This document shows, one piece after another, positions 8,532 through 18,042 of a stretch of DNA of 56,066 nucleotides (positions within the stretch are counted from its first letter, which is position 1; every line of letters begins with the position of its first letter). The translations under genes were made by a program, and so were the position numbers. Source of the stretch: JABHIE01 sp964584805 (lineage in GTDB: Bacteria; Planctomycetota; UBA1135); NCBI GenBank assembly GCA_964584805.1, contig CAZPAY010000015.1, positions 1 to 56,066 on the forward strand, given 5' to 3'. The notes under the pieces are model-generated. The model did not search any database. It saw only the letters and a list, made by a program, of their open reading frames with translations, and was not told the DNA's origin.

Positions 8532-10291
8532 TGCTCGCCACCTTATTGACTGTCCTAGGCATTGGCCTACTTCTTTTTCTCCACGAAGGCGGCCATTATT
8601 TAGCCGCACGCGCTGCTGGGGTACGCGTCGATGTCTTCTCTCTTGGCTTTGGGCCACGCCTTCTTGGCTTCAAGAAAGGGGCCACCGATTACCGCATTTC
8701 GCTTATCCCCCTTGGTGGCTATGTACGGATGGCTGGCGAAGAGGCAAGCGACGCTCCCGAAGGCTTGCTTTCAAAAAGCGTCGGTTGGCGGTTTTTGATT
8801 TTCGCTGGTGGCATCATGGCGAACTTCCTCATTGCCTTTCTTGTCATACCTATTCTATTCGCGGTTGGCGTCCCCTTAGAAGCACCCCTTGTAGGCCCCG
8901 TTGAGCCCGGTTCTGCCGCCTGGGAGGCTGGTATCCACGAAGGCGACCGCGTCCTTGCGGCGAATGGCGACAAACTATTTGCCTTCCGCCACTTCACGGC
9001 AGCTGTCGCATTAAACGAAAAGGGCACGCCCCTTCTCCTTGAGCTCGAAAGTGTCGAGGGTAATCGCCGTTCGGTTAGCATCCTTCCCCTATACGATGAA
9101 GAAGCTGGTTTTGCGCGCGTCGGCATTGGCCTCCCTGAAAAACTTGTTCTGCACCCAGCAGGGTCACCAGTAGTTGCTGGCTTCGCAACAGAAGACAAGA
9201 TCACCGCGATTGATGGCATTTCAGTTGTTGGGCGACCGGCAATTTCCCGCCTGCTCTTGAGTCAAGCCACGCGCGCCCAGCGAGCCATCCAACTCACGCT
9301 TCAACCTGCAAACTCTGTGGCACAATCCCTTGCCGTTGAGCCTACGCCTGTCGTTTTCTCTGAGACACCCCCACTTCAAATTGGCGTCTTTGCACAAGCC
9401 AATGTAGTCCACGCAAACCTGTCGCCCACGATTCTCCCCTTTGATGTTGGCGACCAACTCCACCTAGTAAATGGCTCACCTGTCGGCACCCTTGATGACA
9501 TTGCTGAGGCACTGCTTTCTGAAAATGACACCGTGCTGCGCTACGGAAATCCGGCTAAGGATTTTGTTTTCCCCAAAAGTTATACGCCCGAATCCCTGTT
9601 TGCCGAGCTTGCGTTGACGCACTCGCCGGGCTTATCAATTAGCGTCCGCCTCGGCAGCCCCGCTTTTGAAGCCGGCCTTAGAGACGGTGACACAATCTTG
9701 CGGGCGAATGACCACCCCGTTTATTCACTGGGAGATTTGCGGAACATTATTGAAGCTCAAGAGCCTGACACATCGCTTTTGTTCTCTGTCCGACGCGACG
9801 AGAAAACATTCACAGTAAGCCTCACTCCCAAGCCCGCGCAAGCCATCCACTATGGCATTGCCCGTGAAGTTCTAGAAGAGACCGTTCGCGCAAACGGACC
9901 GGTCCAAGCCTTAACGCTCGGTCTAGGAGAGGCCAATCGCATGGGCACGGAAGTTGTTCGCACCTTGTCGCAAGTCCTTGGTGGCGGGATTGATTCGCGT
10001 AATTTAGGCGGCATCATGACCATTGGCGTCATCACACATTCCTTCGCAGAGCAAGGATGGATTCCACTTTTGTTCTTCCTATGCATGATTTCCATCCACC
10101 TTGGCGTTTTGAATCTGCTACCCATTCCGGGTTTAGACGGCGGCCATTTGATGTTCCTCCTTTATGAAAAGCTGCGCGGAAAGCCACTCAGTGCTGAAGC
10201 GCAAGGCATCATCAATCTCGCCGGATTCTTGCTCGTCATTAGCATGGTAGTTTTCGTCACTTCTCTCGACATCCAACGCTTCTTCTCCTAA
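8531..10291 (+). CDS. rseP: RseP-type site-2 intramembrane zinc metalloprotease
   Basis: Starting at the ATG that overlaps the dxr stop gives 586 residues, longer than the ~450 of E. coli RseP. The first helix carries the zinc motif HEGGH (FLFLHEGGHYLAAR) and the last part has the second metal motif in NLLPIPGLDGGHLMFLL. Between them are at least two PDZ-like domains (GSAAWEAGIHEGDRVLAANG at ~130 and GSPAFEAGLRDGDTILRAND at ~375), with a further degenerate one between. Family members cleave membrane-bound anti-sigma factors or signal-peptide remnants. The single-span putative anti-sigma factor at 15350-16075 would be a reasonable candidate substrate, but that is inference. Confidence 0.92.
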   Translation: MLATLLTVLGIGLLLFLHEGGHYLAARAAGVRVDVFSLGFGPRLLGFKKGATDYRISLIPLGGYVRMAGEEASDAPEGLLSKSVGWRFLIFAGGIMANFLIAFLVIPILFAVGVPLEAPLVGPVEPGSAAWEAGIHEGDRVLAANGDKLFAFRHFTAAVALNEKGTPLLLELESVEGNRRSVSILPLYDEEAGFARVGIGLPEKLVLHPAGSPVVAGFATEDKITAIDGISVVGRPAISRLLLSQATRAQRAIQLTLQPANSVAQSLAVEPTPVVFSETPPLQIGVFAQANVVHANLSPTILPFDVGDQLHLVNGSPVGTLDDIAEALLSENDTVLRYGNPAKDFVFPKSYTPESLFAELALTHSPGLSISVRLGSPAFEAGLRDGDTILRANDHPVYSLGDLRNIIEAQEPDTSLLFSVRRDEKTFTVSLTPKPAQAIHYGIAREVLEETVRANGPVQALTLGLGEANRMGTEVVRTLSQVLGGGIDSRNLGGIMTIGVITHSFAEQGWIPLLFFLCMISIHLGVLNLLPIPGLDGGHLMFLLYEKLRGKPLSAEAQGIINLAGFLLVISMVVFVTSLDIQRFFS

Positions 10292-10293
10292 AG

Positions 10294-11157
10294 ATGGCAT
10301 GGCTTCATTTGCTCCGCCTCGCTCTACTTCCGAGCATCCTGTGGGATTTTCTTGCTGGCATGGTTCTCGCAGGATTGGCTTCACAGCTTCTTGTCACCGA
10401 GCGCATCTTCCCCCCTCTCTTAGGTTTGCTTGCTCTCTACCATGGTGGGATGGCCCTCAATGACTGGGCAGACCGCAAGATAGATTCGAGATATCGAGCA
10501 ACAAGGCCGTTGCCGCGCGGTGCCGTGAGCCCTCTGACTGCCTTCACCCTAGCCCTTGCTTTGCTTGCTATTGGCCTATTCACAGCAGGCCACCAGCAAT
10601 CACATGTTCAACTTTTGCTGGGCATTATCGTCCTCTACAACCTCGGCAGTCGGTACTTACGGCATTGGTTGGGGCCCGTCCTGCTGGCCGTCGCTCGTGC
10701 ACTTGCCATTAGTTTTGGCCCATTGTTTTGGTTTGAGCCATCGGCCTTCATTGCGTTGGTCACTCTCTTCCCGGCAGCCACTTATGCGCTCTACTTCCTT
10801 TTCCTTTCTCGGCTTGCACAAAGCGAAGAAAATGGCTTGCCTGGTTCACGAGGATTAGGCTTTTGCGTTGCTTGCGCGCTGACCCCGCTAGCACTCACTC
10901 AAGCCGATACCCTAAGCCTTCCCTTTTGGCCCGCCTGGCTGGCATTCGCGTTTTTCATTCTCCGCCCCGCTTGGTCTACGCGCCACTCTTTTTGGCCCCC
11001 CATGCTTGTCCAAAAGCAAGTCAGGCGATTACTTGGAGCGGCGCCCCTACTGCTAAGCGTCATGCTCTTATCTCAGGGTGAACATCTTTGGGCCTGCCTT
11101 GGCCCAATCGTCAGCCTTGCCGTTTCGCAGTTAGCAAAACTGACCACGGCAGAATGA
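10294..11157 (+). CDS. UbiA-family prenyltransferase
   Basis: This is an integral membrane protein of 287 residues with about eight or nine hydrophobic segments. The UbiA signature is visible near residue 56: ALNDWADRKIDSRYRATRPLP, of which the NDxxD-type aspartates bind the Mg-diphosphate of the prenyl donor. The second aspartate-rich motif expected in the middle of UbiA proteins is not evident. The acceptor (quinone precursor, haem, lipid or sugar) cannot be told. It begins two bases after rseP and is likely translationally coupled. Confidence 0.75.
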   Translation: MAWLHLLRLALLPSILWDFLAGMVLAGLASQLLVTERIFPPLLGLLALYHGGMALNDWADRKIDSRYRATRPLPRGAVSPLTAFTLALALLAIGLFTAGHQQSHVQLLLGIIVLYNLGSRYLRHWLGPVLLAVARALAISFGPLFWFEPSAFIALVTLFPAATYALYFLFLSRLAQSEENGLPGSRGLGFCVACALTPLALTQADTLSLPFWPAWLAFAFFILRPAWSTRHSFWPPMLVQKQVRRLLGAAPLLLSVMLLSQGEHLWACLGPIVSLAVSQLAKLTTAE

Positions 11158-11170
11158 TGGCCGCATTCAA

Positions 11171-12790
11171 TCAAAAATGCTCATGCAGCAATGCATTGAG
11201 CCAATTACGAACTACTGTCGATGGATTATTCTGCATTTCAGAATACAGATAATCTTGCGCCTCTACACCCATGAGCCTAACGAAATCTCGATACAGCTGA
11301 GCACGGATAACTGCGTGCGTCATTGGGTCACTGGCAATCTTTTTCAATAAGGCCTGCACCTTTTCTTGCTCAAAACCGTGGAGCAAGGAATTCACTACGG
11401 TCACTTGCATGCTAAGCCGCAAATCATAAGACCAAAGGTCAAGCATTGCTGAAATGCAAGGTGGGTCATAACTGCCAAGGCTCATGATGGCCGCTTGGCG
11501 CACGACTGAGACTTCGTCTGGATTGGCAGCAACCGTAGCAGCCCATTCTCTAGCTTCTGCGCTCTGCGTAAAGACCAAGGCCCGAATCAAGTCGACCCGA
11601 AAGCTCATGTCGCAATAAGGCCAACGGCTAATCAGAAGTGGTGCGAAACGATCATCGGAAATACCGTCTTCTTTGAGCAAGAGAAGGGCAGAAACCGAGC
11701 CTTCGCCGCTGGGGTACTTCCTCAGGCGATTAATCCACGGGTCAAGGTATTCGGTATGGTTGCGCGCCAACAATGCTTTCAAAGCCATTGCTTGCAATTC
11801 GGGAGAGTTGGCTCTCGACAAGTTATCAAGAAAATCTAACCCTACATCGCCTGCAACGGCTTCGGGCGAAAGTAGAGCATGGGCTATCGCCATCACGACA
11901 GAAGGGTCGATATCATTTGATGCGGCCAGAATGCCTTCCCAGTCTTGAATGCTTGCTAGCAAAGTAATCGCAAGCGCTCTCAACTGCCCCGAAGGGTATA
12001 GGCTTGAATCAAGCATGGCTCGAATTTGGTTGCGCAAATCGGGAGCGCCTTGATCAACTAGAGTTGTTAAGGCTTGCACGCGCAAAGACGGAGCCAGCGA
12101 ATCAAGTTGCTGTAGCAACCAATCTCGGATTAATGGATGCTCTAAGGCCAGCAAACTTGCCCAAGCCACTTGACCGGCTTCAGCTTGGTCGCCGCCATTG
12201 AGCCAAGAGTCAGCCAAGGGGATGAGGAATCTTGCTTCGGCTTCAGCCCCCCACTTACCAAGAATCGTAAACAGTACCTTCCGTGGCGCCTCCTCCGTCT
12301 CTCGGGATGCATGCCTAAATAACGCTGGAAGAAGAGCACGATTGTTTAAAACCAAAATCGCATCAAGAGCGGCAGTGCGTGCAACGGCTACAGGTGAATG
12401 CTCAAGAACGCGAACCAAAGAATTGCCGTCGGAACTTCCCCCGACACGAGCGAGAGTGTCGGCAAGATTAATCAGATACGCCATAGCGCTTGGATCGACG
12501 GCGTTGAGCGCAATCTCTTGCTCAAGAATGGGAACCACACTTGGCCCTCTCGCGACGAGCCGCTCTGTGGACAATCGAAGCGCTTGCTTCGTTGCAGAGC
12601 GCAGATTGGCGAGTTCTCTCTGCAGCTGTTCTTCAGCCGTAGGGAATTCCCAGCGTGGCAACAGCAAAGGGACTTGCCAGACGTCTTGGCGCTCAACAAA
12701 AGCGGAAGACTCGCCACCAGAAGGGCTACTTTCGGAGCATGACACGCAAAAAGAGAAAAGCAAAAGGCAAAGCAGCGCGGCGCCCTGCAT
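11171..12790 (-). CDS. HEAT-repeat lipoprotein
   Basis: Choosing the ATG before MQGAALLCLLLFSFCVSC gives a lipoprotein signal peptide with its cysteine at about residue 18 and a total of 539 residues; an upstream GTG-like extension is less likely. The mature protein is almost entirely helical with HEAT-like repeats (VLEHSPVAVARTAALDAIL, LVDQGAPDLRNQIRAML and others). HEAT proteins act as scaffolds; no enzymatic motif is visible. It is divergent from the Dus gene, with only 19 bases between starts, and converges on the UbiA gene with a 13-base gap. Confidence 0.7.
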   Translation of the reverse strand: MQGAALLCLLLFSFCVSCSESSPSGGESSAFVERQDVWQVPLLLPRWEFPTAEEQLQRELANLRSATKQALRLSTERLVARGPSVVPILEQEIALNAVDPSAMAYLINLADTLARVGGSSDGNSLVRVLEHSPVAVARTAALDAILVLNNRALLPALFRHASRETEEAPRKVLFTILGKWGAEAEARFLIPLADSWLNGGDQAEAGQVAWASLLALEHPLIRDWLLQQLDSLAPSLRVQALTTLVDQGAPDLRNQIRAMLDSSLYPSGQLRALAITLLASIQDWEGILAASNDIDPSVVMAIAHALLSPEAVAGDVGLDFLDNLSRANSPELQAMALKALLARNHTEYLDPWINRLRKYPSGEGSVSALLLLKEDGISDDRFAPLLISRWPYCDMSFRVDLIRALVFTQSAEAREWAATVAANPDEVSVVRQAAIMSLGSYDPPCISAMLDLWSYDLRLSMQVTVVNSLLHGFEQEKVQALLKKIASDPMTHAVIRAQLYRDFVRLMGVEAQDYLYSEMQNNPSTVVRNWLNALLHEHF

Positions 12791-12809
12791 GGAGTAAAAT
12801 TGCCGTTTC

Positions 12810-13796
12810 GTGACAGCCACAACAGACTTAAGTAACATCGGATTTCAACTCGGCCCATTTCGGGTCGTTCATGGTTTAGTGCTTGCGCCCATGGCCGGTA
12901 ACACCAACTTAGCGTATCGGCGCCTCTGCAAGAAGTTTGGCGCTGAGTTAACTTGCACGGAAATGGTTTCGTCGCGTGCACTCGAGTTTGGCGACGAGAA
13001 AAGTCTAAGTTACCTCCAGCGCGGCATTGAGGAAGAACCTGTAGTGGCGCAGATCTTTGGCTCCTCTCCTGAAACTCTCGCAATCGCAGTTCAGGAGGTT
13101 GAGAAACGCGGCTTTCACGCAGTTGACCTCAACATGGGATGCCCCGTCCCTAAAATCACGGGCAGCGGCGGTGGAAGCTCTCTCTTGCGCGACCCAGATT
13201 GCGCCGCTCGCTGCGTGGAAGCCATGACCGCAAGCACAAATTTGCCCGTGACTGCAAAAATCAGAGCCGGTTGGGATACGGACACAAAGAATGCACCTGA
13301 GTTTGCTCACCGCCTGCAAGAGGCTGGCGCAAGCTTGATTACGGTTCATGGTCGCACTCGAGCACAGAAATATATGGGGCATGCCGACCTTGACATCATC
13401 GCTGATGTTGCCGCGCGATGCACGATACCAATCATCGGCAACGGCGATGTGACTGATGCGGAATCGGCGCTAAAGATGTACGCCACTGGGGTCAATGGAA
13501 TCGCAATTGGACGCGGGGCTCTTGGGCAACCATGGGTGTTCCAGCAAATTCAAGCCGCATTATGCGGCGAGGCAATCCCTCAGGCGCCAGAGGCTGCCGA
13601 AAGAGCCGAGGCCCTACTTGAGCTTGGGCATGGCATCGCGGAGCTTTATGGTGAGAAACGCGGCATGCTTGTCATGCGCCGCCTCGCCTCGGATTTTTTC
13701 AAAGGCCTGCCTGGTTCAGCGAAAGCTCGGGCCGCGTGCACTCGGCTCGAAACCCTTGCAGGGCTACAAGAGCTGGCCACTCGCCTAAGCGGTTAA
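12810..13796 (+). CDS. dusB: tRNA-dihydrouridine synthase (DusB-like)
   Basis: Dus enzymes reduce uridines in the tRNA D-loop with FMN and NADPH. The product has 328 residues. Visible family features are the FMN-binding start VLAPMAGNTNLAYRRLC, the catalytic cysteine in DLNMGCPVPKITGSGGGSSL, the phosphate-binding HGRTRAQKYMG and the C-terminal barrel strand GNGDVTDAESALKMYATG followed by GIAIGRGALGQPW. The start is GTG at 12810. A TAAAAT box nine bases upstream may be its -10. DusB rather than another Dus subtype is judged from overall resemblance only. Confidence 0.85.
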   Translation: MTATTDLSNIGFQLGPFRVVHGLVLAPMAGNTNLAYRRLCKKFGAELTCTEMVSSRALEFGDEKSLSYLQRGIEEEPVVAQIFGSSPETLAIAVQEVEKRGFHAVDLNMGCPVPKITGSGGGSSLLRDPDCAARCVEAMTASTNLPVTAKIRAGWDTDTKNAPEFAHRLQEAGASLITVHGRTRAQKYMGHADLDIIADVAARCTIPIIGNGDVTDAESALKMYATGVNGIAIGRGALGQPWVFQQIQAALCGEAIPQAPEAAERAEALLELGHGIAELYGEKRGMLVMRRLASDFFKGLPGSAKARAACTRLETLAGLQELATRLSG

Positions 13797-13805
13797 AAAG
13801 TGACT

Positions 13806-15305
13806 CTATTCGGCCGCAGGCTTTCGGCCTTGCCAATCTAAACCTTGCACCGTGTGCAGCTTAACAGTTGCTTTGGCATATTCCATGCGCGCCTGAATTT
13901 CAGAACTTTCGGCCACGGCCAAATCAGTTTGAAATTGCAACACCTGGAAGTTTGTCGAAGCGCCTCCCTCAAGCCTGCGCTGCTCTGCCTCAAGTTGGCG
14001 TTCAGCAACCAGTCGCGCCATCTCAGTCACGCGAATTCGGTCACTCAGGTATGTCATATTGCGGACGGCATCACGCACCTCCTGAATGACCTCTCGCTCG
14101 CGATCTTGCCACTGGCGCATCGCGAGAGCATTTTGATAACGAGCGCGGCGCTCAGCGCCTTTGTATTGCTGATTCCCTATGGGCAATTCGAAGACGAAAC
14201 CCACCGAATATCCAGGATAATCAAAAGCCGACAAATCGCTCAATGCTCGCCCAATCACAGGCTGCTGGTCGAATGCATTCCCCGACATCACCAAGTCAAG
14301 CTTGGGCCGCAGATTATCTTTCGCTATGCGGTGGTCCAAATCAGACTGCTCGGTTGCCAGGCGCAACTGCTCCAAATCAGCACGAGTCTTTTTCGCTACA
14401 GACCACACAGCCTGCCAAGAGAAGTGCTGCACCTTCGGGGTAGACGGCGCGTCAATAGGAACGATCTGTGCATTCCAATCCTGCAAATCGCCCAGGCCAA
14501 ACAGCACCAAGCGCAAGGAATCCTGAGCCTGCTTCACTTGGTTACGAGCGGTCAATAGAGCGTCTTGGCGCGTCGCGATATCAGCCTCGGTTTGAACGAC
14601 CTCAACTTGGGCAACAGAACCGACGCGGAACTTCGCATCCGTGACTTCCCTCAAGCGCTCTGCCAGAGCGAGGGATTTTTCTTTTACTTCGACATCAGCC
14701 ATTGCGAAGGCCAAGTTCCAATAGGCATCGACCGCCGCCTGCACGACATCGATTTGTGCCGAGCGCATGCCGGCATTGGCCTGCTGCTCGGCAATACGAG
14801 CCGATTCCAATGAGTATGTAGCATGCAAAGAACCCGCGCCTTTGAGTAGAGGCTGAGTGAAATTAAAATTCAAAGAGACATCCGCCTGGCTTACGGTGAG
14901 GTAGTCGTAATCGGATTGACCTTCGCGCAATGAAAGGGAATAGTTACCACCAGAAGACAGCAACTGCCGGACTCCTTGATTCATGATAAACGACTTTGTC
15001 GTCGTTTCTTCGTACCCAAGCTGGCTGAAGAAACCACTTGTTGGTTGTTCGGTATAGGAATAGGTGGCGTCGGCGAAAAGCACCGGGTCAAATGCACCCT
15101 GGGCCTCTAAAACTCCACCATCTGCTGCGAGGAACTGCAACTTGGCCTGCCGCCATGCTGGAGCATTATCAGATGCTAGCGCCACGACATCTGAGAGAGT
15201 CAATGGCAAAGTTTCCGTAGAGGCAAGCGCGACGCTCGGGGCATCTTGCGCGAGTGCAACAAATAGGCTGAGGGCGAGAATCATGACTGCATAGTTTACG
15301 CTCAT
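13806..15305 (-). CDS. TolC-like outer membrane efflux protein
   Basis: The product has 499 residues from the ATG at 15305 (a TTG three codons upstream is possible), with a signal peptide (MSVNYAVMILALSLFVALAQ). Two related long-helix repeats alternate with short beta segments, as in TolC/OEP proteins: SARIAEQQANAGMRSAQIDV and REVTDAKFRVGSVAQVEVVQ in the first half, MARLVAERQLEAEQRRLEGG and FQVLQFQTDLAVAESSEIQA in the second. It would form the trimeric outer-membrane duct of an efflux or type I secretion system. No inner-membrane partner is adjacent. It lies 44 bases after the putative anti-sigma gene on the same strand. Confidence 0.85.
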   Translation of the reverse strand: MSVNYAVMILALSLFVALAQDAPSVALASTETLPLTLSDVVALASDNAPAWRQAKLQFLAADGGVLEAQGAFDPVLFADATYSYTEQPTSGFFSQLGYEETTTKSFIMNQGVRQLLSSGGNYSLSLREGQSDYDYLTVSQADVSLNFNFTQPLLKGAGSLHATYSLESARIAEQQANAGMRSAQIDVVQAAVDAYWNLAFAMADVEVKEKSLALAERLREVTDAKFRVGSVAQVEVVQTEADIATRQDALLTARNQVKQAQDSLRLVLFGLGDLQDWNAQIVPIDAPSTPKVQHFSWQAVWSVAKKTRADLEQLRLATEQSDLDHRIAKDNLRPKLDLVMSGNAFDQQPVIGRALSDLSAFDYPGYSVGFVFELPIGNQQYKGAERRARYQNALAMRQWQDREREVIQEVRDAVRNMTYLSDRIRVTEMARLVAERQLEAEQRRLEGGASTNFQVLQFQTDLAVAESSEIQARMEYAKATVKLHTVQGLDWQGRKPAAE

Positions 15306-15349
15306 GCCTGTCAAGCGTTTGGCGTAACCCCGAAGGAATCAATTCCGCT

Positions 15350-16075
15350 CTATTGCAATTCTGCCAGCCAGGGAGCAGTCGGCCAATTTAGGTCGACATC
15401 AATCCCGGAAGGAGGTGTTTGAGCAGCAACAACCCACAACCAACCCGCCAAAAACGGGCCCAAATCAGGGGCCAAGGCAAGCATATCGATTAACTCTTGC
15501 TTCGTATGTGGCAGACTAAGAGGGAAATCGCCTGAATCGAGTGCGTGCTCAAAAGTTTGAAATAGCTCTAAAGCATGCGGGTTGTTTTCACGGCGCGCCA
15601 ATTGCTCAAGGGCCCACTGCCTTTGCACTAGAGCCTCAGCACCATCGGCAGAATCAACAAAGCGTGCGTGCCATGATCGAGCCGCTTGCGCGAAACGGTT
15701 TTGCTGGGCTACTGCCTCAGCCCATGCCTCATCAAAGACAAGATCGTCGCCCATAGGCTCATTGGGCAGAACGACATCAGGCTGCGTGGGCAACTGACGG
15801 TCTACGGTTACATCAGCTGGCACATGAAAGCCAATTTCAGGCAAATCAAGCTCAGGCGTTTGCATCAAGGCCACAATGGCTGCCACCGGCACTGCCGTCG
15901 CGGCCAGCAAAAGCAAGCTGGCTGCAACACGCATCAAAGGGTTTTGGCGCATCGAGCGTTGCCAAGACCAGCGAGTCTGCAGCCCCTCGGCCAAATCGTC
16001 AGCAAAGGAAGGGCTCAACTTAGGCTCGGCATGCGCGCTGCGAAGCTCTTCTTCAAAATCAAGGAAATCAGTCAT
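15350..16075 (-). CDS. putative membrane-bound anti-sigma factor
   Basis: The product has 241 residues. A short cytoplasmic N-terminus (~50 residues, FLDFEEELRSAHAEPKLSPS) precedes one membrane span (VAASLLLLAATAVPVAAIVA) and a helical extracytoplasmic part. Its ATG overlaps the stop of the sigma-factor gene (ATGA), the usual order of sigma and anti-sigma. I do not see the HxxxCxxC zinc motif of ZAS-type anti-sigma domains, so the assignment rests on topology and position. It could be a target of the RseP protease encoded at 8531-10291. Confidence 0.6.
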   Translation of the reverse strand: MTDFLDFEEELRSAHAEPKLSPSFADDLAEGLQTRWSWQRSMRQNPLMRVAASLLLLAATAVPVAAIVALMQTPELDLPEIGFHVPADVTVDRQLPTQPDVVLPNEPMGDDLVFDEAWAEAVAQQNRFAQAARSWHARFVDSADGAEALVQRQWALEQLARRENNPHALELFQTFEHALDSGDFPLSLPHTKQELIDMLALAPDLGPFLAGWLWVVAAQTPPSGIDVDLNWPTAPWLAELQ

Positions 16076-16638
16076 TGCTCATCCCCACAATAGTCGTGCT
16101 TTGGATCGATGGAACTCGCTTGCTCACGCAAACGACGCAAGGTGTAAAAAACGCGACTCTTGACTGTTCCGACAGGGATCTCAAGAATATCGCTAACCTC
16201 TTTGTAAGGAAGTTGTTGTAAGACGGCCAGCTCAATGAGTTCGCGCGATTCAGGCTCAAGCTCATGCACCCATTGGCGCAAGCGCGCGGCGCGATCTGCA
16301 ATATCGACTTGATCCACAGGGCTGAGCGCCTCGTCAACGGAATCAGGTTGACCATCGCCAAGAGACACAGGCTTTTTTTTTCGCCGCGAATCAATCCAAA
16401 TGTTGCGCGCAATCCGAAAAAAATAGGCCTCAAGCCGACCAGTGGCCTGGTAGCTTGTTGTGCTGTTGTAGATGCGGAGAAAAACATCTTGAGTGAGATC
16501 TTCGGCGGTGGCTGGCTGAGCACCCTGTCGCAGAAAAAAGCCCTTTAGCCTAGGGCCCATTTCGCGGACGAGTTGTTGGAAAGCTTCTCGATCACCAGAC
16601 CGGAAGCGACCCAACAAGTCAGAAGGGTAATCGACCAT
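16072..16638 (-). CDS. ECF-type RNA polymerase sigma factor
   Basis: The product has 188 residues and both conserved domains. Region 2 is visible in FQQLVREMGPRLKGFFLRQG and DLTQDVFLRIYNS (the -10 recognition helix, with AYFFRIARNIWIDSRRKKK following). Region 4 is at YKEVSDILEIPVGTVKSRVF, the helix-turn-helix for the -35. It is co-transcribed with the putative anti-sigma gene and begins four bases after tsaE. Target promoters are unknown. Confidence 0.92.
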   Translation of the reverse strand: MVDYPSDLLGRFRSGDREAFQQLVREMGPRLKGFFLRQGAQPATAEDLTQDVFLRIYNSTTSYQATGRLEAYFFRIARNIWIDSRRKKKPVSLGDGQPDSVDEALSPVDQVDIADRAARLRQWVHELEPESRELIELAVLQQLPYKEVSDILEIPVGTVKSRVFYTLRRLREQASSIDPKHDYCGDEQ

Positions 16639-16642
16639 GCGC

Positions 16643-17128
16643 CTACAGAGAAAACGGACTAAGGCCAGATTGGTTCACGGAAAACTCATTTAACAAAGCA
16701 ATACTTCGTTTGCCCACCGCAAAGAATGCGATTTCACGGTTATCACCGCTGCCTTCGAATTGAATTTGCAACCTATCTACAGGGAGCCATTCTTCCATTT
16801 TGACGGCCCACTCAACCAAAAGGACTGTCTCAGAATCGAATCGCTCGACCAAACCCTCGCACAACAAGCCATCCATGCGCTCCTCAAAATAAGCGTCGAG
16901 ATGCAACAACCTTGTGCGGCCGATGTATTCGCAACACAAAAGGTAGGTGGGTGAAGTCAGTGGCGCTTCAATTTCAAGGCCAAGGCCTACTCCACCGCCA
17001 AAAGTGGTTTTACCCGCGCCCAACTCACCATCAAGCAAAATACAATCGCCACCTTGCAGAAGCTGCCCTAAGAGCTCGCCCAAGCGACGCGTCTGCTCAG
17101 GCGACGAACTGTAGACCGTGAATTTCAT
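16643..17128 (-). CDS. tsaE: tRNA threonylcarbamoyladenosine biosynthesis ATPase
   Basis: TsaE works with TsaB and TsaD to make t6A37 in ANN-decoding tRNAs; neither partner lies in this window. The ATG overlapping the thiL stop (ATGA, 17125-17128) gives 161 residues, normal for the family. The P-loop GELGAGKTTF (~40) and the conserved TSPTYLLCCEY and LLHLDAYFEER segments, followed by LLVEWAVKMEEWLP, are the family hallmarks. It is coupled to thiL upstream and the sigma factor downstream. Confidence 0.9.
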   Translation of the reverse strand: MKFTVYSSSPEQTRRLGELLGQLLQGGDCILLDGELGAGKTTFGGGVGLGLEIEAPLTSPTYLLCCEYIGRTRLLHLDAYFEERMDGLLCEGLVERFDSETVLLVEWAVKMEEWLPVDRLQIQFEGSGDNREIAFFAVGKRSIALLNEFSVNQSGLSPFSL

Positions 17129-18042
17129 GCTTTCCAAGAATAAGCCCACCCTTCGAATTTTGCTTTGATACGCTTCTGTTCCTCAAACCAAAGTAACGCA
17201 TCTGAATCCGTGATATGCCCTATATGAGTCAAACCTGTGCGCTTGAGCACTGGGTCATTAAGCGCCATCTGAGCGCGCCGAGGTGGCAAGGCGAGGAGCA
17301 ATTCATAGTCTTCGCCTTCAGCAGTCGCACACTTCCAACGAGACATCCCATCAAGTCGCTTGGCTTCATGATGGAGCGGAAGTAGGTCAAGCTGCACCTC
17401 AGCTCCCACGCCCGATGCACGCAATAAGCGGGGCAAATCTGTTGCTAAGCCGTCGGACAAGTCCATCATGGCCCGCGGGCGATAAATATGATTCAGTCGA
17501 GTGCCTTCCGTGAGGCGAGGCTCAGGATGGAGATGACGACCTGACTGAACGGCACCACCGAGCTTGCCCGTCACCAACAACCAGTCGCCGGGTCGTGCAG
17601 CGGAGCGCCCAGGTGCGCGCCTTCGACCTTCGAGCCCAGTAGCGGTGCAAGTCAAAACCAAATGAGGACATTGCGACAAATCCCCCCCCACCACGGCGCA
17701 TCCGAACGAATTAGCCTCTTCAATAAAGGCAAGAGACATTCGCTTGAGGCGGGAGCGGCTGGCCTCCGCTGGGGCAGCAATTGTCCAGCTGACCGCCCAA
17801 GGGCGCGCGCCCACTGCGGCCAAGTCACTCAAAGTACGGCGCAGCAACTTGCGGGCAAGAACCGTCCAGGGAGTACCTAATTCTGCGTGCACGCCCTCAA
17901 TTACTTGATCGACAGTTTGCAATGTCGCAGCTCCAGAAGGTGGGCGCATGCGCGCGCAATCTGAACCTGGGCCAGAAAGACCCTTCCCTCCGCGGAAAGA
18001 ATTCCGGAAGATGTCATGCAATGCTTCTTCGCCCTGCCCCAT
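17125..18042 (-). CDS. thiL: thiamine-monophosphate kinase
   Basis: ThiL phosphorylates thiamine monophosphate to the active cofactor TPP. From the ATG at 18042 the product has 305 residues; a TTG six codons upstream is the alternative. Family segments include QTVDQVIEGVHAE (metal-binding Asp), RTLSDLAAVGARPWAVSW, VVGGDLSQCPHLVLTCTATG, RPGDWLLVTGKLGGA and MMDLSDGLATDLPRLLRASG. With thiC (53131-54768) and the ThiE-like gene (18565-19191), this window carries three thiamine-related genes, each in a different transcription unit. Confidence 0.92.
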   Translation of the reverse strand: MGQGEEALHDIFRNSFRGGKGLSGPGSDCARMRPPSGAATLQTVDQVIEGVHAELGTPWTVLARKLLRRTLSDLAAVGARPWAVSWTIAAPAEASRSRLKRMSLAFIEEANSFGCAVVGGDLSQCPHLVLTCTATGLEGRRRAPGRSAARPGDWLLVTGKLGGAVQSGRHLHPEPRLTEGTRLNHIYRPRAMMDLSDGLATDLPRLLRASGVGAEVQLDLLPLHHEAKRLDGMSRWKCATAEGEDYELLLALPPRRAQMALNDPVLKRTGLTHIGHITDSDALLWFEEQKRIKAKFEGWAYSWKA

